From the NCBI RefSeq assembly GCF_900104965.1, contig NZ_LT629757.1, forward strand, positions 2,666,001 through 2,730,000: DNA of 64,000 bases, in the 5' to 3' direction. This stretch comes from Nocardioides scoriae. GTDB taxonomy: Bacteria > Actinomycetota > Actinomycetes > Propionibacteriales > Nocardioidaceae. This document shows positions 27,798 to 36,118 of the stretch, piece after piece (the first letter of the stretch is position 1; each line of letters starts with the position of its first letter). The position numbers were made by a program, and so were the translations under genes. The notes beneath the pieces are model-generated. The model saw only the letters and a program-made list of their open reading frames with translations, searched no databases and was not told the DNA's origin.

Positions 27798-28504
27798 CGG
27801 AACACGTCTGGATCGTCACGAAACGCCGCGATGGCCTCGCGGAGGTGACCGAAGTGGCGGCCCGACTCCGCGACCAGGGTGTCGGCGTCGCGGGCCACGA
27901 AGGCGTGCAGCATCCGGTCGTGGTCGTCGTAGAACACCGAGCGACCTCCGGCCTCGACGCGCGACATCGGGCGGGCGGGCTCGGTCATGTTCCACGCCGA
28001 CTCGTACATGTGGGTCAGCCGCTGCATCCCGGCCGGCCCGATCAGCGCGACGTGGAAGCGGCGCGACTCGGCGTGGTAGCCGCGCTCGTCGCCGCTGGCC
28101 ATGGCGCGTCCCATCGCGGCGTGGGTCTCGTGGACCACCACGTCGTCGGCCGCCGTCGCCCGCAGCACCGACTGCCGCAGCGCCGAGGCCTCCAGCGCCG
28201 CGCGCACGTCGTACAGCTCGGCGAACTCGGCGAAGGCGAGCTTGGCCACGGCGTACCCCACGCGCGGGACGTGCTCCACCAGCCCCTCCCCCAGGAGCAC
28301 CTTGAGCGCCTCGCGCACCGGGATCGGGCTGACGCCGAAGAAGCGCGCGACCGCGTCGATCGGGATCGGCGTGCCGGGCGGCTCGTCGCCCGCGAGGATG
28401 GCGTGCCGGAGGTCCTCGACGACCGCGGGCTGCTCGCCCTCGGCGGCGGTGTTGACCAGCCGCGAGGTGAACAGCGAGCGCCTGCGGGGCGCGGTCGAGG
28501 CCAT
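27788..28504 (-). CDS. GntR-family regulator (FCD subfamily)
   Basis: A 238-residue protein with an N-terminal winged HTH (AVVEDLRHAILAGDEPPGTPI, then VSPIPVREALKVLLGEGLVEHVP, quoted in part) and an all-helical FCD effector domain (LYDVRAALEASALRQS onward). FCD domains bind small acids or heterocycles with a metal. It lies 10 bases after the oxygenase gene and ends the 31716-led operon. It is the only regulator gene inside the purine region, so it is the best candidate for the shared promoter motif. That link is inferred. Confidence 0.9.
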   Translation of the reverse strand: MASTAPRRRSLFTSRLVNTAAEGEQPAVVEDLRHAILAGDEPPGTPIPIDAVARFFGVSPIPVREALKVLLGEGLVEHVPRVGYAVAKLAFAEFAELYDVRAALEASALRQSVLRATAADDVVVHETHAAMGRAMASGDERGYHAESRRFHVALIGPAGMQRLTHMYESAWNMTEPARPMSRVEAGGRSVFYDDHDRMLHAFVARDADTLVAESGRHFGHLREAIAAFRDDPDVFRPV

Positions 28505-28514
28505 CGCGGGCGGC

Positions 28515-29561
28515 TCAGCCGGGGCTGCCCGAGGCCAGCACCCGGGCCGCCTCGCGCTCGGCGGCGGTGTTGGCGACGCCCGCCCGCGACCCGGCGAGCT
28601 TGGCCCGCAGGTGCTCCCCGACGGTGATCGGCTCGTACGGCGACCCCGCGCCGACGCAGGTGGGCAGCGTGGAGATGAGGGCGTCGATGTTGCCGTCGTG
28701 GAAGTACGCCGCGCTGCGCCGCCGCCGGATGGTGCCGTCGACGATCGGCGGCTTGACGCGGTGCACGGTGGAGCGCCACGCGTCGTTGGTCCAGCGCGCC
28801 ATCAGGTCGCCGAGGTTGACCAGCAGCGCGCCGTCGGCCGGCAGCACGTCGTTCCAGGCCCCGTCGTGGCCCAGCACCTGCAGGCCCGCGACCTGGTCGG
28901 CCCACAGCACGGTGACGATGCCGTAGTCGGTGTGCGCGCCCATCCCGGTCAGCTCGCCGTCGAGGACGACCTCGCCGGGGTCGAGGGCGTAGTTGTTCAT
29001 CCGCAGCACGTCGACGCTGTGGTCGGTGAACGCGTCGACGTACCCCTCGGGCAGCCCCAGCGCCGCCTCGAACAGCGCGGTCAGGGTGACCGCGACCCGC
29101 GAGGCCTCGTCGAAGTACGCCGAGACCGCCTCGCGGAAGCCGGGCACCTCGGGCCAGACGTTCTCCGGGTAGTCCTCGACCGGCAGGTCGAGCCCCGGGA
29201 AGTCGGAGACCGCCACGCCGACGTTGAAGGCCTCGAAGAAGTCGTGCATCCGGTTGGAGGGGGCCACACCGAGGCTGAGCGAGAGCGACTCGGTCTTCGG
29301 CGGGGAGTAGCCGCGGTTGACCTCGGGCGGGGTGCGCAGCTGCTTCTTCGCCTCCAGCGGCTGTCCGAAGAAGCCGTCGAGCGCGGCGGCGAAGTCGGTG
29401 AGCACGGCCTCGGGCACCCCGTGGCCCACCACCTGCACGAAGCCGACCGTGCGCGCCGCCTCGTCGAAGGCCTGCGCCGCCGCCTGCTTCGCGGCCTCGT
29501 CCCCCTCCTCCACCCAGGCGGACAGGTCGACGGTCGGGACGTGGAAACCGGGCGTGCTCAT
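28515..29561 (-). CDS. 2-oxoglutarate/Fe(II) oxygenase, isopenicillin N synthase family (copy A)
   Basis: A 348-residue enzyme with the N-terminal DIOX_N-type domain (VPTVDLSAWV; TVGFVQVVGHGVP) and the double-stranded beta-helix core. Iron ligands are H210 and D212 (GAHTDYG) and H267 (TVHRV). The 2-oxoglutarate RxS is R281-x-S283. Substrate unknown. Fungal thymine-7-hydroxylase belongs to this family, so hydroxylation of a nucleobase is plausible. It overlaps the deaminase-like gene by 4 bases. Confidence 0.9.
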   Translation of the reverse strand: MSTPGFHVPTVDLSAWVEEGDEAAKQAAAQAFDEAARTVGFVQVVGHGVPEAVLTDFAAALDGFFGQPLEAKKQLRTPPEVNRGYSPPKTESLSLSLGVAPSNRMHDFFEAFNVGVAVSDFPGLDLPVEDYPENVWPEVPGFREAVSAYFDEASRVAVTLTALFEAALGLPEGYVDAFTDHSVDVLRMNNYALDPGEVVLDGELTGMGAHTDYGIVTVLWADQVAGLQVLGHDGAWNDVLPADGALLVNLGDLMARWTNDAWRSTVHRVKPPIVDGTIRRRRSAAYFHDGNIDALISTLPTCVGAGSPYEPITVGEHLRAKLAGSRAGVANTAAEREAARVLASGSPG

Positions 29562-30658
29562 GGCTGCTCCTCAGCGTGGGTGTCGTCGGTCGGGCGCGTC
29601 AGGGCCAGTCTCGCCTCGACGCGGGCCCGCAGGTCGGCCCGGCCGCTGGCGTCGAGCCAGCTGGCCTCGACGCCGTTGAGCGTCAGCTGCGCGAGCTCCT
29701 CGCGCCGCCAGCCCAGGGCGTGGGCCAGCACGCGGTGGTCGTGGGTGGGGTCGGTGCCGAACATCGGCGGGTCGTCGGAGTCGATCGTCACCAGCAGCCC
29801 GGCCTCGACCATCTCGGCGATCCGGCGGTGGCTGCCGTCACCGGAACCGGAGTAGCGGCCGATGTCGGAGCTGACAGGCGTGCAGGTGAACGGCACCCGC
29901 TCCTCGACGCAGCGCGCGGTGATCTCCGGGTCGTCGACGACGTGGTAGCCGTGGTCGACCCGGTCGCAGCCCAGCTCGTCGAGCAGGGTCAGGACGTGGG
30001 CCGGCGGGCCGGACTCGGAGTGCGCCGTGCGTCGCAGCCCGGCGCGACCGGCCGCGGCGAAGGCCTCGACGAACAGGCCCGGTGGGCCCTTGACCTCCTC
30101 GTAGTCCAGGCCGACGCCCCAGACCTCGTCGCGGCGGTGGCGCACCACCTCCTCGACGAGCGAGAGCGCGTCGGCGCCGCTGCGCTCGCGGCACAGCCCC
30201 ACGACCAGGCCGCTGGTGATGCCCGTGTCGGCCTGCGCGTCGCGCATGCCGGCGACCACGCCGTCGAGGATCGTCGGGTAGGCGACGCCCGGGTGACCGG
30301 GCGGGCTGAGGTGGATCTCCCGGTGGAGCACGCCGTGGGCGGCGCCGCCGTCGGTCAGCGACTCGTAGGTGATCCGGTGGAAGTCGTCCACGTCGCGCAC
30401 CACCGAGCCGACCAGGTCGAGCACCCGCAGGAACTCGCCGAGGTCCTCGTAGCTGTCGTGGTCGTAGAGGTCGTCCGCGGTCCGGCCCTCCAGGCCGACG
30501 CCGTGCTTGCGGGCCAGGTCGACCACGGTGGTCGCCGCGACCGACCCGATCAGGTGGCAGTGCAGGCTGATCTTGGGCAGGGCGGCGACCAGCAGCTCCA
30601 CCTCGGGGTCGTGGTCGGTCGGGCGGGAGTACGACGGGGCGTCGGTCGGGACCGTCAT
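29558..30658 (-). CDS. Adenosine deaminase-like metal-dependent hydrolase
   Basis: A 366-residue amidohydrolase of the ADA family. Metal ligands and catalytic residues match: H33 and H35 (LHCHLIGS), H213 and E215 (AHSES, where ADA has HAGE), H236 (RVDHGYH), and D294/D295 (TIDSDDPPMF). The usual HxHLDG reads HCHLIG, which may mark altered specificity. It lies between two paralogous oxygenase genes with 4-base overlaps on both sides, so its substrate is probably an oxygenase product or a purine base/nucleoside. Confidence 0.88.
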   Translation of the reverse strand: MTVPTDAPSYSRPTDHDPEVELLVAALPKISLHCHLIGSVAATTVVDLARKHGVGLEGRTADDLYDHDSYEDLGEFLRVLDLVGSVVRDVDDFHRITYESLTDGGAAHGVLHREIHLSPPGHPGVAYPTILDGVVAGMRDAQADTGITSGLVVGLCRERSGADALSLVEEVVRHRRDEVWGVGLDYEEVKGPPGLFVEAFAAAGRAGLRRTAHSESGPPAHVLTLLDELGCDRVDHGYHVVDDPEITARCVEERVPFTCTPVSSDIGRYSGSGDGSHRRIAEMVEAGLLVTIDSDDPPMFGTDPTHDHRVLAHALGWRREELAQLTLNGVEASWLDASGRADLRARVEARLALTRPTDDTHAEEQP

Positions 30659-31716
30659 CGCGCCGCCCCCAGCACCCGCGCGCGCTCGGGGCCCGCAGCG
30701 GTGTTGAGCCGGCCCAGGTTGGAGCCCTCGACCTTGGCCCATACGTGCTCGTCGACGCTGACCTCGGTGTAGCGCGCGGGGTGCTCGGCGTCGACGAAGC
30801 CGGGCAGCGGCGCGACCCGGGCGTCGGCGTTGCCGTCGTGGAAGTACGCCGCCGACCGGCGCCGCAGCACCCGCCCGTCGACCACGGGCGGGGCCACGCG
30901 GTGCAGCGTCGAGGACCACTGGTCGTTGGTCAGCCGCGCGGTCAGGTCGCCGAGGTTGACCAGCAGCGCGCCCGGGTCGGGCTGCACGTCGTGCCACGCC
31001 CCGTCGCGGCCCAGCACCTGCAGGCCCGGCACCCGGTCGGCCCACAGCACGGTGAGCAGGCCGTAGTCGGTGTGCTCACCCATCCCCCGCAGGTCGCCGT
31101 CGAGCACGACGTCGGTGTCCTCGGGCAGGGCGTAGTTGATCAGGCGCATGGCGCCGATGGTGTGGTCGCTCAGCTCCTGCAGCCGGCCGCGGGCGAGGCC
31201 GAGGGCGTCCTCGGCGACGGCGACCAGGGTGGTGGCCACCCGCTCGGCCTCGCACAGGTAGGCCTCGACCCGCGCCCGGAAGCCGGGCAGGACGTCCTCG
31301 TCGGGCCAGGTGTTCTCGGCGTAGTGGCCGGCGTGCGCGGCGAGCCCCGGCACGTCCGGGTGGTCGGCCAGACCGCGGCCGACGCCGAAGGCCTCGAAGA
31401 AGTCGTTCATCCGGTTGGCCGGCTGCACCCCCAGGCTGAGGCTCTGGCTCTCCGAGCGCGGCGGGGTGTAGCCGCGGTTGAGGGCCGGGTCGACCCGCAC
31501 GGCCAGCTTGGCCACCTCGTCGAGGGCGAAGAAGTCGTCGATCGCCGAGGCCAGACCGGCGATCACCTCGGCGGGGACGCCGTGGCCCTGCACCTGGACG
31601 AAGCCGACCTCGCGGCAGGCGCGGTCGAGGTCGGCGGCGACCGCGGCCCGGGCGGCGCGGCTGGCCGGGGCGACGTACGCCGCGAGGTCGACGGTGGGGA
31701 CGGTGAACGTGGACAT
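30655..31716 (-). CDS. 2-oxoglutarate/Fe(II) oxygenase, isopenicillin N synthase family (copy B)
   Basis: A 353-residue paralogue of copy A with H215/D217 (GEHTDYG), H272 (TLHRV) and R286-x-S288. Shared motifs include NRGYTPPRSES versus NRGYSPPKTES and the tail WAKVEGSNLG..NTAA versus RAKLAGSRAG..NTAA. AGGAG precedes ATG 31716, and the leader is about 80 bases. First gene of the oxygenase-deaminase-oxygenase-GntR operon. Substrate unknown. Confidence 0.9.
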   Translation of the reverse strand: MSTFTVPTVDLAAYVAPASRAARAAVAADLDRACREVGFVQVQGHGVPAEVIAGLASAIDDFFALDEVAKLAVRVDPALNRGYTPPRSESQSLSLGVQPANRMNDFFEAFGVGRGLADHPDVPGLAAHAGHYAENTWPDEDVLPGFRARVEAYLCEAERVATTLVAVAEDALGLARGRLQELSDHTIGAMRLINYALPEDTDVVLDGDLRGMGEHTDYGLLTVLWADRVPGLQVLGRDGAWHDVQPDPGALLVNLGDLTARLTNDQWSSTLHRVAPPVVDGRVLRRRSAAYFHDGNADARVAPLPGFVDAEHPARYTEVSVDEHVWAKVEGSNLGRLNTAAGPERARVLGAAR

Positions 31717-31805
31717 GGCTCTCCTGGGGGACGTGCTCCCGGAGGTGTCCGTGTCCCGGCGCCGGTCGACGCCATCGTGTCCGTTGGAACTGTGGGGCGA
31801 GCAGG

Positions 31806-31826
31806 AGCCTAGGACGGCGGTGTTAC
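31806..31826 (-). promoter_or_regulatory. Shared purine-region promoter motif, copy 2 (oxygenase operon)
   Basis: Sense strand: GTAAC, 8 bases, CCTAG, -10 TAGGCT (31811-31806). GTAAC is a one-base variant of GAAAC. Confidence 0.65.
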
Positions 31827-31852
31827 GGCTGCGTGACGTCACGGCGGTGGCC

Positions 31853-32731
31853 TCAGGAGCGGCCGGCCGCGTCGCCGAAGCGGCTCAGCACGACCGCCTC
31901 GACGAGCTGGGCGACCAGGTAGAGCAGCAGCGCGGTCAGCGTCACGACCACGACCAGCGCCCAGGTGCGGCCGTTCTGCGACCGACTGGCGGCCGAGACG
32001 ACGGCGTACCCGATGCCCTTGCCGGTGGCCAGCCACTCCGCGAGGAGCGCCCCCGTCATGGCGCCGGGGATGGCGATCCGGACCGAGGCGAAGAAGGCCG
32101 GCAGCGCCGAGGGGAAGCCCACCTTGCGCATCACCGTGGTCGGCGAGCCGCCGTAGACGAGCACCAGGTCGCGCATCTGCGGGGTGACCGAGCGCAGCCC
32201 CAGCACGATGTTCACCAGCGCCGGGAAGAGCACCACGATCGTGCTCATCATCGCCACGATGGCGTAGCCCCGCCCGACCAGCAGGATCAGCAGGGGTGCC
32301 AGCGCGATGAGCGGCACCGTCTGCAGGATCAGCGCCACGGGCATCACGGCGCTCTCCAGGGTGCGGTAGCGGACCACCGCCACCGCCAGCAGCACCGCCG
32401 AGACCATGCCGGCCACGAAGCCGATGCCGGCGTCGACCAGCGTCTCGCGCAGCAGCACCGCGATCTCGCCCCGCAGCTCGGCCGAGTCGTCCTCGCCGAA
32501 GAGGATCGTCCAGACCTCGCCGGGACCCTTCCCGACGTACGTCGACACGTCGAAGACCCGCAGCGCGGCCACCCACAGCAGCACCACGATGCCGAGCACG
32601 AGCGCCATCGTGGCCACGGCGCCGACCACCGAGCGCAGCAGCGCCCGACCGGCCGAGCGACCCGGTCCGGGGCCTCCCGAGCCGCCGGCCGCGCCGAGGT
32701 CGGGGGCGCCGGGCAGCAGCGCGGTGCTCAC
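31853..32731 (-). CDS. ABC importer permease (NitT/TauT/ThiX type), subunit 1
   Basis: A 292-residue permease with six hydrophobic segments and a BPD_transp_1 coupling loop (LVYGGSPTTVMRKVGFPSALPAF). GTG 32731 overlaps the next permease stop. Two different permease genes sit beside a single ATPase, so the transporter is probably a heterodimer in the membrane. Confidence 0.9.
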   Translation of the reverse strand: MSTALLPGAPDLGAAGGSGGPGPGRSAGRALLRSVVGAVATMALVLGIVVLLWVAALRVFDVSTYVGKGPGEVWTILFGEDDSAELRGEIAVLLRETLVDAGIGFVAGMVSAVLLAVAVVRYRTLESAVMPVALILQTVPLIALAPLLILLVGRGYAIVAMMSTIVVLFPALVNIVLGLRSVTPQMRDLVLVYGGSPTTVMRKVGFPSALPAFFASVRIAIPGAMTGALLAEWLATGKGIGYAVVSAASRSQNGRTWALVVVVTLTALLLYLVAQLVEAVVLSRFGDAAGRS

Positions 32732-33525
32732 GAGACCGCTCCGCGCGACCACGGCGTGACCAGCCGCGCGAGCAGCCCGAAGAACGCGAACGCGACGCCT
32801 GCGACGACCGCGCAGCCGATGCCGACGGCCCAGGCGCGCTCGACGTCGACGTTCTGCTGGGCGATCTTGAGGATGAGGGCGACACCGCGCTCGACGCCGC
32901 CGACGTACTCCCCCAGGATCGCGCCGAGGAAGGCGGCCGGGGCGGCGATCCGCAGCGCCGCGAGGATGGCCGGCAGGGCGGCCACGAGCTGCACGGTGAC
33001 CAGCTGTCGGAGCCGGCCCCCGCCGTACACCTGCACGACGTCGAGGCTGGCGCGGTCGGCCGAGCGCAGGCCGAGCACGGTGCCGACGACGGTGGTGAAG
33101 AAGACCGACATCGCGGCCAGGGCGGTCGCGGTGCCCGAGCGGGTGCCCTCGTCGGGGTTGCCGATGACGATGAACAGCACGGGGGCGATCGCGACCAGCG
33201 GGATGCAGTAGCTGATGACGGCCACCTGCATGATCACCGGCTCGAGCACGGGCAGCAGCAGCACCACCGAGGACAGCACGACGGCCGCGATCGTGCCGTA
33301 GGCGAACCCGACGGCCGCCTCCTGCAGGGTCATCGAGAAGTGCAGCGCGTAGAAGGACCAGCCGTCGTCGACGGCGGAGCCGACCACGGCACCCGGCGAC
33401 GGGATCCGCAGGCCCGAGAGCACCGTCAGCGTGCCCAGCCACCACAGGGCGACCAGCGCGACCAGACCGGCCAGGCTGGTGCCGAGCGAGCGGAGCGTGT
33501 CGCGGCCGGGGAGCAGGCCGCTCAT
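32728..33525 (-). CDS. ABC importer permease (NitT/TauT/ThiX type), subunit 2
   Basis: A 265-residue permease similar in kind to the neighbour, with the coupling loop [20 protein letters not shown]. It overlaps both flanking genes by 4 bases. It is too divergent from subunit 1 to be a recent duplicate. Confidence 0.9.
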   Translation of the reverse strand: MSGLLPGRDTLRSLGTSLAGLVALVALWWLGTLTVLSGLRIPSPGAVVGSAVDDGWSFYALHFSMTLQEAAVGFAYGTIAAVVLSSVVLLLPVLEPVIMQVAVISYCIPLVAIAPVLFIVIGNPDEGTRSGTATALAAMSVFFTTVVGTVLGLRSADRASLDVVQVYGGGRLRQLVTVQLVAALPAILAALRIAAPAAFLGAILGEYVGGVERGVALILKIAQQNVDVERAWAVGIGCAVVAGVAFAFFGLLARLVTPWSRGAVS

Positions 33526-34385
33526 CCGGACACCGGCTCGGCGGACGGCTGCTCGGGCGAGCCCGCCTGCGGGGCGCCGAAGAGCAGCTCGGAGGCACGG
33601 TCGTGCAGCGCGTGGAACTCCGGCGTGCGCATCATCTCGGGCAGCCGGGGGCGGGGCAGGTCGACGTCGATGACCTCGACCACGCGGCCCGGTCGCGCGC
33701 TCATCACCGCGACCCGGTCGGAGAGGAAGATCGCCTCGGAGATCCCGTGGGTGACCATGAGCGTGGTCGCGGGCTTCGCGGTCCAGATGCGGAGCAGCTC
33801 GACGTTGAGGCGCTGGCGGGTCATGTCGTCGAGCGCGCCGAACGGCTCGTCGAGCAGCAGCACCGAGGGCTGCACCACCAGCGCGCGGGCGATCGAGACC
33901 CGCTGGCGCATGCCGCCCGAGAGCTGGGCGGGCTTGGCCTTCTCGAAGCCCTCCAGGCCCACCAGGCGCACCAGCTCCGCGACCAGCGCGTCGTCGGGCT
34001 TGGCGCCGGACACCTCGAAGGGCAGCCGGATGTTGGACAGCACCGAGCGCCACGGGAGCAGCGCGGAGTCCTGGAAGGCGATGCCGAGGCTGTGGTCGCG
34101 GCGCAGCTCCAGCGGCGTGCGCCCCTCGACCAGGGCGGAGCCCGACGTCGGCTTCTCCAGGCCGGCCAGGATCCGCAGGATCGTCGACTTGCCGCAGCCC
34201 GAGGGGCCCAGCAGCGACAGGAAGCTGCCCTTGTCGGTGAACAGCGTCGTGTCCTGGAGGGCGGTGACGCTGCCGCGGCCGACCTTGAAGGTCTTGGTCA
34301 GGTGCTCGATGCGCACCCCGGTGCCGCGGGAGCCGGTGGCTCCCGCGGCACCGGCCGCGGCGTGGTGGTGCAGGGTGTCGGACAC
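33522..34385 (-). CDS. ABC importer ATP-binding subunit (NitT/TauT/ThiZ type)
   Basis: A 287-residue ATPase. Walker A is GPSGCGKST, the signature [16 protein letters not shown], Walker [14 protein letters not shown], followed by the H-loop VTHGISEA. The N-terminal 20 residues are a His/Ala/Gly-rich extension. It lies 43 bases after the binding-protein gene. Confidence 0.92.
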   Translation of the reverse strand: MSDTLHHHAAAGAAGATGSRGTGVRIEHLTKTFKVGRGSVTALQDTTLFTDKGSFLSLLGPSGCGKSTILRILAGLEKPTSGSALVEGRTPLELRRDHSLGIAFQDSALLPWRSVLSNIRLPFEVSGAKPDDALVAELVRLVGLEGFEKAKPAQLSGGMRQRVSIARALVVQPSVLLLDEPFGALDDMTRQRLNVELLRIWTAKPATTLMVTHGISEAIFLSDRVAVMSARPGRVVEVIDVDLPRPRLPEMMRTPEFHALHDRASELLFGAPQAGSPEQPSAEPVSG

Positions 34386-34428
34386 GGGTGAGTCCTCCGG
34401 GTAGGCGTGGCGGTCGGGTCGGGCCCGG

Positions 34429-35532
34429 TCAGGGGACCTCGGTCAGCTCCGGCTTGTCCTTCAGCAGCTCGTCGAGCAGCGAGAGGTCGAAGAGCTGGTC
34501 GGCCTCGATGTCGATCCCGGCCGCCTCCAGCGTCTTCATGTTGGCCTCGACGAGGTCGTCGGAGATCGTGAACAGCCCGTTGTCCTCGACCTCCGGGGTG
34601 ACGATGAGGCCGCTCTGCACCTCGGCCTGCTCGGTCTCCTTGGCGAGGTCGAGGTCGAGGTCCTTGCCGTAGTCGTCGACGGCGAGCTTCGCGCCCGCGT
34701 CGGGGTCGGCCAGCGCGTCCTGCCAGCCGCGGATCTCGGCCTCGAGGAAGGCCTTCACCTTCTCCGGCTCGTCCGCGATCATCTCGTCGGTCGTGATCAC
34801 GCTCTCGGCGACGAACGGCAGCCCGTTGTCGGCGAAGGGCAGGTTGGAGACCTCGTTGCCGTCCATCGAGACGGTGATGGACTCGTTGGTCAGGTAGGCC
34901 AGGAAGCCGTCGACCTCGCCGTCGACCAGCGGCGACGAGTCGTACTCCACCGGCACCTTGGTGACGTCGGACGGGTCGATCCCGTTGACCTTGAGCAGCG
35001 CGTCGAACAGCGTCTCGTTGCCGCCGGCCTGCACGCCGATCTTCTTGCCGACCAGGTCCTCGGGCGTCGTGATGTCGGCGCCGTCCTTGAGCGAGAGGAT
35101 CGTGAAGGGGTTCTTCTGGAACTTGGTGCCGACGATCTTCAGCGGCGCCTCCTCCTCGGAGACGACCTGCGCCGTCGCGACCGCGTTGCTCAGGCCGAAG
35201 TCGGCGTCGCCGGTCGCGACCAGCGTCTCGATGGGGCCCGGGCCCGGGTCGAGCGCGACCTTCGAGAAGCCGGCGTCGGTGTAGTAGCCCTTGCTGTCGG
35301 CGAAGAACTCACCGGCGAACTCGGCGTTCTTGATCCACGACAGCTGCAGGGTGAGGTCGCCGAAGTCGGCCTTCTCCGAGCTGCCGGAGTCGCCGGAGGC
35401 GCTCTCCTCGGAGTCCGAGGACCCGCAGCCGGTGAGCACCAGGGCGCCGGCCGCGAGCAGACCGGTGATCGCGTGGCGACGCCCCCGGCTCGTGGTGCGG
35501 GCGGGACGGAGGGAGGGGGTCGTGCGCGACAA
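34429..35532 (-). CDS. THI5/NMT1-like substrate-binding lipoprotein
   Basis: A 367-residue lipoprotein with lipobox LTGC (about residues 33-36), a Ser/Glu-rich spacer, and an NMT1/THI5-type domain ([25 protein letters not shown], in part). This family includes pyrimidine-precursor (HMP) binding proteins. It heads an operon whose promoter carries the purine-region motif, so a nucleobase-like ligand is a reasonable guess. Thiamine precursors or riboflavin are alternatives. Confidence 0.9.
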   Translation of the reverse strand: MSRTTPSLRPARTTSRGRRHAITGLLAAGALVLTGCGSSDSEESASGDSGSSEKADFGDLTLQLSWIKNAEFAGEFFADSKGYYTDAGFSKVALDPGPGPIETLVATGDADFGLSNAVATAQVVSEEEAPLKIVGTKFQKNPFTILSLKDGADITTPEDLVGKKIGVQAGGNETLFDALLKVNGIDPSDVTKVPVEYDSSPLVDGEVDGFLAYLTNESITVSMDGNEVSNLPFADNGLPFVAESVITTDEMIADEPEKVKAFLEAEIRGWQDALADPDAGAKLAVDDYGKDLDLDLAKETEQAEVQSGLIVTPEVEDNGLFTISDDLVEANMKTLEAAGIDIEADQLFDLSLLDELLKDKPELTEVP

Positions 35533-35580
35533 GTGGTGCTCCTCGACGTGGGGGCGTGGACAGGTGACCCGAGTGCGAGG

Positions 35581-35623
35581 AACCTAGGTCGGCCGCGTTT
35601 CGCCCCCGGATGCCCCAGGTTTC
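35581..35623 (-). promoter_or_regulatory. Shared purine-region promoter motif, copy 3 (THI5-type ABC operon)
   Basis: Sense strand: GAAAC (35601-35597), 8 bases, CCTAG, -10 TAGGTT (35586-35581). A second GAAAC lies upstream at 35623-35619. The leader is about 42 bases. Confidence 0.7.
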
Positions 35624-35665
35624 GCCGGCGTTAAGCCACCGGGTGGTCTGGTCCACGCCCCGCCC

Positions 35666-36031
35666 CTCGGTCCCCGAGGAACGACGAAGCCGTCCCCCGA
35701 AGGCCCCCACACCCCTCGGTCCCTGAGCAGGGCCCCCACCCCTCGGTCCCTGAGGAGGGCCGCTGGGCCCGTCTCGAAGGGCCACCTCTCGGTCCCTCAG
35801 GAACGACGAAGTCGTGTCTCGAAGGGCCCGACCACCTGGTCCGCGGATCGCACGCAACAGGTACGTACGATCCGCGGACGGGACCCACGTCGGCCCAGAC
35901 TGGCGCCGGCAGGCAGGGACCAGGGCAGGCGTCGAGGTCCTGAGAACCACGACGTCGTGTCTCGAAAGAGACCACACAGTCAAGCCCCCCTCGGTCCCTG
36001 AGGAACGACGAAGTCGCGTCTCGAAGGGCCC
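35666..36031. repeat. Array of palindromic GGTCCCTGAGG..CGAAGGG repeats (left island)
   Basis: The unit is about 42 bases, starting CTCGGTCCCTGAGGAACGAC and ending GTGTCTCGAAGGGCCC. Copies are at 35666-35705, 35715-35735 (partial), 35742-35783 (variant centre), 35788-35829, about 35933-35967 (degenerate) and 35990-36031, all in one orientation. Each unit can fold on its ACGACGAAGTCGTG-like centre. With the flanks it fills the 586-base gap between the lipoprotein and HNH genes; no gene is seen in it. Confidence 0.85.
35839..35879. repeat. Long hairpin inside the left repeat island
   Basis: Arms 35839-35854 and 35864-35879 (GTCCGCGGATCG and its complement at the outer part) pair at 15 of 16 positions around a 9-base loop. 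It differs from the surrounding repeats and is not explained by them. Confidence 0.65.
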
Positions 36032-36071
36032 ACCCCTCGCCCCAGAACACGCTCAGACCGCCTCCCACATA

Positions 36072-36112
36072 TCGAACACGTGATCGATATTGTCGGCGCC
36101 AAGCGCTAGGAT
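36072..36112 (+). promoter_or_regulatory. LexA-like SOS box and leaderless -10 of the HNH gene
   Basis: TCGAAC-ACGT-GATCGA (36072-36087) matches the actinobacterial SOS box TCGAAC-N4-GTTCGA except for one base. It lies in a longer inverted repeat, ATATCGA...TCGATAT (36069-36090). TAGGAT (36107-36112) stands 6 bases before ATG 36119. Confidence 0.6.
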
Positions 36113-36118
36113 CGGGCC

